64,000 bases of DNA, taken from NCBI RefSeq assembly GCF_005239225.2, contig NC_133302.1, positions 14,417,991-14,481,990 on the forward strand, read 5' to 3'. The notes under the pieces were generated by a model. That model was not told the DNA's origin. It worked only from the letters and a program-made list of their open reading frames with translations, and did not search any database. This DNA comes from Populus alba (Eukaryota; Streptophyta; Magnoliopsida; Malpighiales; Salicaceae). The translations under genes and the position numbers were made by a program. Numbering within the stretch: the first letter of the stretch is position 1; every line of letters starts with the position of its first letter. Below are positions 60,321-64,000 of this stretch, in pieces.

Positions 60321-62182
60321 TGTTGCTACCTAATTTTTTACCCATGTTTTGATAAATTTTCAAAAAAATCCAAAAATAGAGAAAAACAACAAAAATCCAA
60401 AAAATATGTTTTTTAATATATTTTCGTCATTTTAACATTTTCAACGTCGTCTAAAAAAGAATTAAAATTTTTAAGGGTCTTTCGAACGCGTTCGACTTTT
60501 CACATATTATTTTTAAAATCATTGATTTTTCTCATCGAGTCGATGTTGATATTGCTCGTTTTCAAAAAAATACAAACAAATCAAGAAAAATCAAATTTAC
60601 AAAAAGAAAGAAGTTGAGGGACTAAGTTTGAAAACTTAGCAACATTTTGCATATAAATAGTAGCCTTCAACACACACAAAAAAGAGGGGGGGCAATTTTG
60701 AAAGAAAAATACCAAAAAAGAAAGGAAAACCTAACCCTAAACCTATCTCTAACAAGAGAGAGCGGCCGACTGCCCACGTTGAATTTTTTTCTCCCCCATT
60801 TCCAGATCATCCCCATCTTCAGCCTTCAACCGCTCACCCTCCTTCCCAAAAAAAAAACCCAGAAACCAGCCGCTCAAGCCCCCTTTCCCCCCGACCAAGA
60901 CTTTCCTCCCATTTCCACAGACTAGCCACCCATCTCCCCTCAGCCAAATCCAAACCCGCAAATCCCTCTCCATCGTCCACCTTCTCTCTCTGTTTTCCCT
61001 CAACCCTTCCACCGTCGATGACAGAGAAGTAACACTAGAACCACAGACCGGCCTTCGTCGCGATATCTCCGCCTCAGCACCGCCACCGACCTTCATCATA
61101 ACTGACCAATAGCAGCCCAGCACAGTGGCGCCTACAGATCCCAAATCGGTTCGCTTTCTTCCTCTAGCAACAGCGGCCAAAACAACAGCCACAACAGCGC
61201 TGCCATCACTAGAGATCCAGTAGCTTGCAGATCTGCCATCCGTCCATTCCCTCACCGCCGATCACTTCAGCAGTCGCAAACTGCAGCTGAGACACACGGC
61301 GCCTACAGACCCACCGCCAGAACTGCCCAGCAGCGGCCACCAAAGCCGACCATCGCCAGATCTGCAACCAGCAAAGAAGAAACGAACAAAAAAGAAGACA
61401 AAAAACAGAAGTGAAACAAAAGGAAATAAAAACTAAAATCAACTATTGTGTGTGTTTCTCTTCTTGTTCCACAGGTCACAGACGATTTAGGAAGACAGAA
61501 GGATAAGCCGCTTGTGATCCACTGCATCCAAGTTCTTTCCCCGCGGCGGCGCGTGAATTCACGCCCCGCCAGTGGCGGTGGTGCATGGAACAACGCGCTG
61601 CCACTGTTCATGCTGTTCCAGAAGGACTTCCCAACATTGTTATGGATTTTTTAGGGGTTATTTTGTAATATTAATCTGTTTAATGTAATATTTGTTTAGT
61701 TTTGAGTTTTTTGTAATTTATATTTTGTAAATGTGGAAACAAAACAAGGAAAGGAAAGGAAACAAAAATAGTGAAAGTGTGTGTGTGTTTGTATTTGTTT
61801 TATGAATCTTTTATTTATTTTTTATGATAAAATTGTAAAAATTAAAGAAGAATTTAATATTTTGATTGGATCACGGTCAAGAATTATTAGCTTATATGTA
61901 AGTTTTATTTCTAATATCCGATGAAAAGACAAAATTTTAAAACTTCTTTAACACGTTAAAATCACGAAGCAGCTTACCTCAGGTAGAGTGTGTTAGGGGT
62001 GCTAATACCTTCGCTAACCACAACCAGTTTTTACCCGCGAATCTTTGACAAGACCAGTATGTCCGGTTTGCTAGTAGCATGCAATCAATTACTAGGTGGC
62101 GACTCCAACAAACCAATTCAAGCAACACACAACGAGAAAAAAATCGCTAGTCGATGCAGCACGAATATTCTGACGTGCGACA
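60321..62182 (+). repeat. 3' LTR (1862 bp)
   Basis: Near-identical to the 5' LTR with scattered substitutions and a few indels. TATA box at 60652-60659. A PBS-like TGGCGACTCC lies inside it at 62097-62106, and in the 5' LTR at 55462-55471. Confidence 0.88.
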
Positions 62183-62416
62183 ATTTTAATTAATCTTCAA
62201 GTAAAAAACACTTTTTAAAAAAAAAAAATTACAACCAACACTTAGAATATAATATGTAAGAAAACAACAATTATCTCATGATCAAGTAAAATATAGATTC
62301 TATAATAATTTAAAATCACAATGAGTTCATAAAAGTATGGATGAGCATAAAATAACTACAATTATATCAAACTATAAAATTAGTTTAGATAATTAATTAT
62401 TATTTAAAATAATATC
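62183..62416. other. AT-rich spacer after the LTR element
   Basis: Simple AT-rich DNA; nothing recognised. Confidence 0.5.
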
Positions 62417-62552
62417 AAAGATGTGAATGATTGATGATACTAATAATAAGAAATTATAAATAATTTATTATTTATTGGTATTAAATAATACCAATAAATA
62501 ATAAATTATTTATAATTTCTTATTATTAGTATCATCAATCATTCACATCTTT
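62417..62552. repeat. Perfect inverted repeat, 66-bp arms, 4-base loop
   Basis: The left arm 62417-62482 (starting aaagatgtgaatgattgatg) and right arm 62487-62552 (ending catcaatcattcacatcttt) are exact reverse complements over all 66 positions by eye. The loop is aaat at 62483-62486. No coding potential. A transcript would fold into a perfect 66-bp duplex. Confidence 0.93.
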
Positions 62553-62979
62553 TAATATCAATAAATAATCAGTAATGAAACATATATCAATCATAAAGTA
62601 AAAGGTTATATTAAGTTTTTAAACAATCAGATCCCAATCTATCACTAAACCTTTTAATTTTATACTAATCAAAAGACCAATGGTGTTTATACCAGCAATA
62701 AATCATATTATGATTTTTAAAAGTCACTTAACTGTAAACATATAAAAAATATTATTCTAAAACATAACTCTTAAATAATCTATAAGGAACTAAATGTAAC
62801 ATTAAGAAATTATGTCATATAATAATATATTTATACACATACTGTTAACGAATCTCGTATCAATGAAGAACAATCAGTTAAAATTATATCAAATAATTGT
62901 TCATTGGACGTCATGCCTGTGCGATGCCACAGGCTTGTGTGTTATTCTGAATTTATGTAAAAAATTATAAAAAAATTAT
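62553..62979. other. AT-rich spacer
   Basis: Nothing recognised except a less AT-rich patch near 62905-62945. Confidence 0.5.
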
Positions 62980-64000
62980 ATGGAGAAAAACTGTTGCAAT
63001 CCATAATATTTTTAAGAAAAAAACTACAAAGCTAAATTCTCAACCAGCTCATTATTAAAAAAATAAATCAACAAAGATAATTTAAAAAAAAAAAACAGGA
63101 AAAAAAAACAAAAGGAAAAAAAACCAAGTAGAGAAACACTGCAGCAATCTAGATGGTTTCATAAGGGATTATAAAGTTATAATTCTCAACCAACTCAATA
63201 TTAAAAAAAAATAAAATCAATAAAGATAATTTTAAAAAAAAATCATAATAAAAAAAAATTATATAGGAAAATGTTGTTGTAGCAATCCACAATGTTTTTA
63301 AAAAGAAAACTACAAAGGTAAATTCTAAACTAGCTCAATATGAGAAAAATAAAATCGACAAAGATAATTATAGAAAACAATCATTAAAAAAAATAATGTG
63401 TGGAAATATTGTAGTAATCCACAGTGTTTTAAAGGAAAAAAACTACAAAGCTAAATTATCAACCAGCTCAATATTAAAAAAATAAAATCAACAAAAACAA
63501 TTCTGAAAAAAAAAATGAATACAATTTTGGAAAAAAAAATGAAAAAAAAAAACATGTGGGGAAAGTTAAAGTTAAATTCTCAACCAACTCAATATCAAAA
63601 TCATTCAGGAAAAATATTGTAGCAATCTATAGTGTCTTGTGAGGAAATATATAATTGTAATTCTCAACCAGTTCAATATTAAAAAAATAAGATCAACAAA
63701 GATAATTTTAGAAAATATCAAAAAAAAAAAAGGAAAAAAAACCATGCAGGGAAACACTGTAGCAATCTATAGTATTTCATGAGGAAATTTACAGTTGTAA
63801 TTTTCAATAAGCTAATATTAAAAATAATAAAATTGAGAAAGACAATTTTAAAAAAAATCATAACAAAAAAAATCACGTGGAGAAAAATTGTAGCAATCAA
63901 TGGTGTTTTAAATAAAAAAAAAAAACTACGAAACTAAATTTTCAACCAGCTCAGTATGAAAAAAATAAATTCGATGAAGACAATTTTGAAAACAAATCGA
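62980..64000. repeat. Degenerate tandem array, period about 110-150 bp, runs off the window
   Basis: At least seven units. Each has (g)tggagaaa(a/c)a(c/t)tg, tagcaatc(t/c)a(t/c)a, gtgtttt, an A-rich stretch with ctacaaagctaaattctcaa, ccagctcaatatt, and aaaataaaatcaacaaagat followed by aattttaaaaa. Units start near 62980, 63130, 63260, 63395, 63600, 63745 and 63875. Unit length varies because the A-runs vary. Confidence 0.8.

Larger units (their letters stand above)
53635..62182 (+). mobile_element. Non-autonomous LTR retrotransposon with 3' tandem repeat arrays
   Basis: Two long direct repeats start TGTTGCTACC and end GCGACA (53635-55547 and 60321-62182). A primer binding site follows the first and a polypurine tract precedes the second. 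The flanks show ATTT on both sides (53631-53634 and 62183-62186), or AATTT if the terminal A of the 3' LTR is counted. The 4.77-kb interior has no recognisable gag, protease, reverse transcriptase or integrase in any frame. It has three successive tandem repeat families in its 3' third. The primer site and repeat-rich 3' region fit the Tat/Ogre-type Gypsy lineage, but that is inference. The LTRs are very similar, so the insertion is younger than the intronic element. Confidence 0.88.

Overview
The window is nuclear DNA of a flowering plant: AT-rich, with intron-containing genes that use GT..AG splice sites, a plastid and a mitochondrial targeting peptide, and many retroelements. Protein wording and intergenic style suggest a woody eudicot, most likely Salicaceae (Populus or Salix). 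That assignment is inference; no diagnostic marker was checked.

Six protein genes can be read exon by exon, each closing in frame at a normal family length: a GH27 alpha-galactosidase (+, 4862-10970, 15 exons, 434 aa); a PAP/OAS1-type nucleotidyltransferase (-, 17671-12435, 8 coding exons, 668 aa, with an apparent 5' UTR intron reaching to about 20156); 40S ribosomal protein S26 (-, 30520-29000, 5 exons, 131 aa); a single-exon MO25/CAB39-like scaffold protein (-, 35244-34165, 359 aa); plastid ATP phosphoribosyltransferase, the first histidine-pathway enzyme (-, 46524-36771, 11 exons, 415 aa); and mitochondrial Mn superoxide dismutase (-, 52728-49630, 6 exons, 229 aa). They are unrelated housekeeping genes, not a functional cluster.

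Much of the rest is mobile or repeat DNA. A tRNA-derived SINE with a perfect 15-bp target duplication lies at 3507-3730. Intron 6 of the histidine gene is 6.4 kb because it holds an LTR element (39015-44335). That element carries two foldback blocks and a run of intronless, decayed fragments of three cellular genes: a Brr2/ASCC3-type helicase, DXS, and valyl-tRNA synthetase. This is the most interesting part of the window. A second, younger-looking LTR element (53635-62182) has 1.9-kb LTRs, a primer-binding site and a polypurine tract. It shows no recognisable gag or pol, but has three successive families of tandem repeats just before the 3' LTR. A similar succession of decayed tandem families fills 23.0-25.0 kb without recognisable LTRs. 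A perfect 66-bp-arm hairpin (62417-62552) and a long degenerate tandem array (62980 to the window end) follow the second element. A short fragment matching the N-terminus of CPSF160, with its apparent leader, sits at 46.95-47.23 kb.

Gene exons were placed by splice consensus, reading frame and remembered family sequence only. No alignment or database search was possible, so UTR ends and TE family names are provisional.
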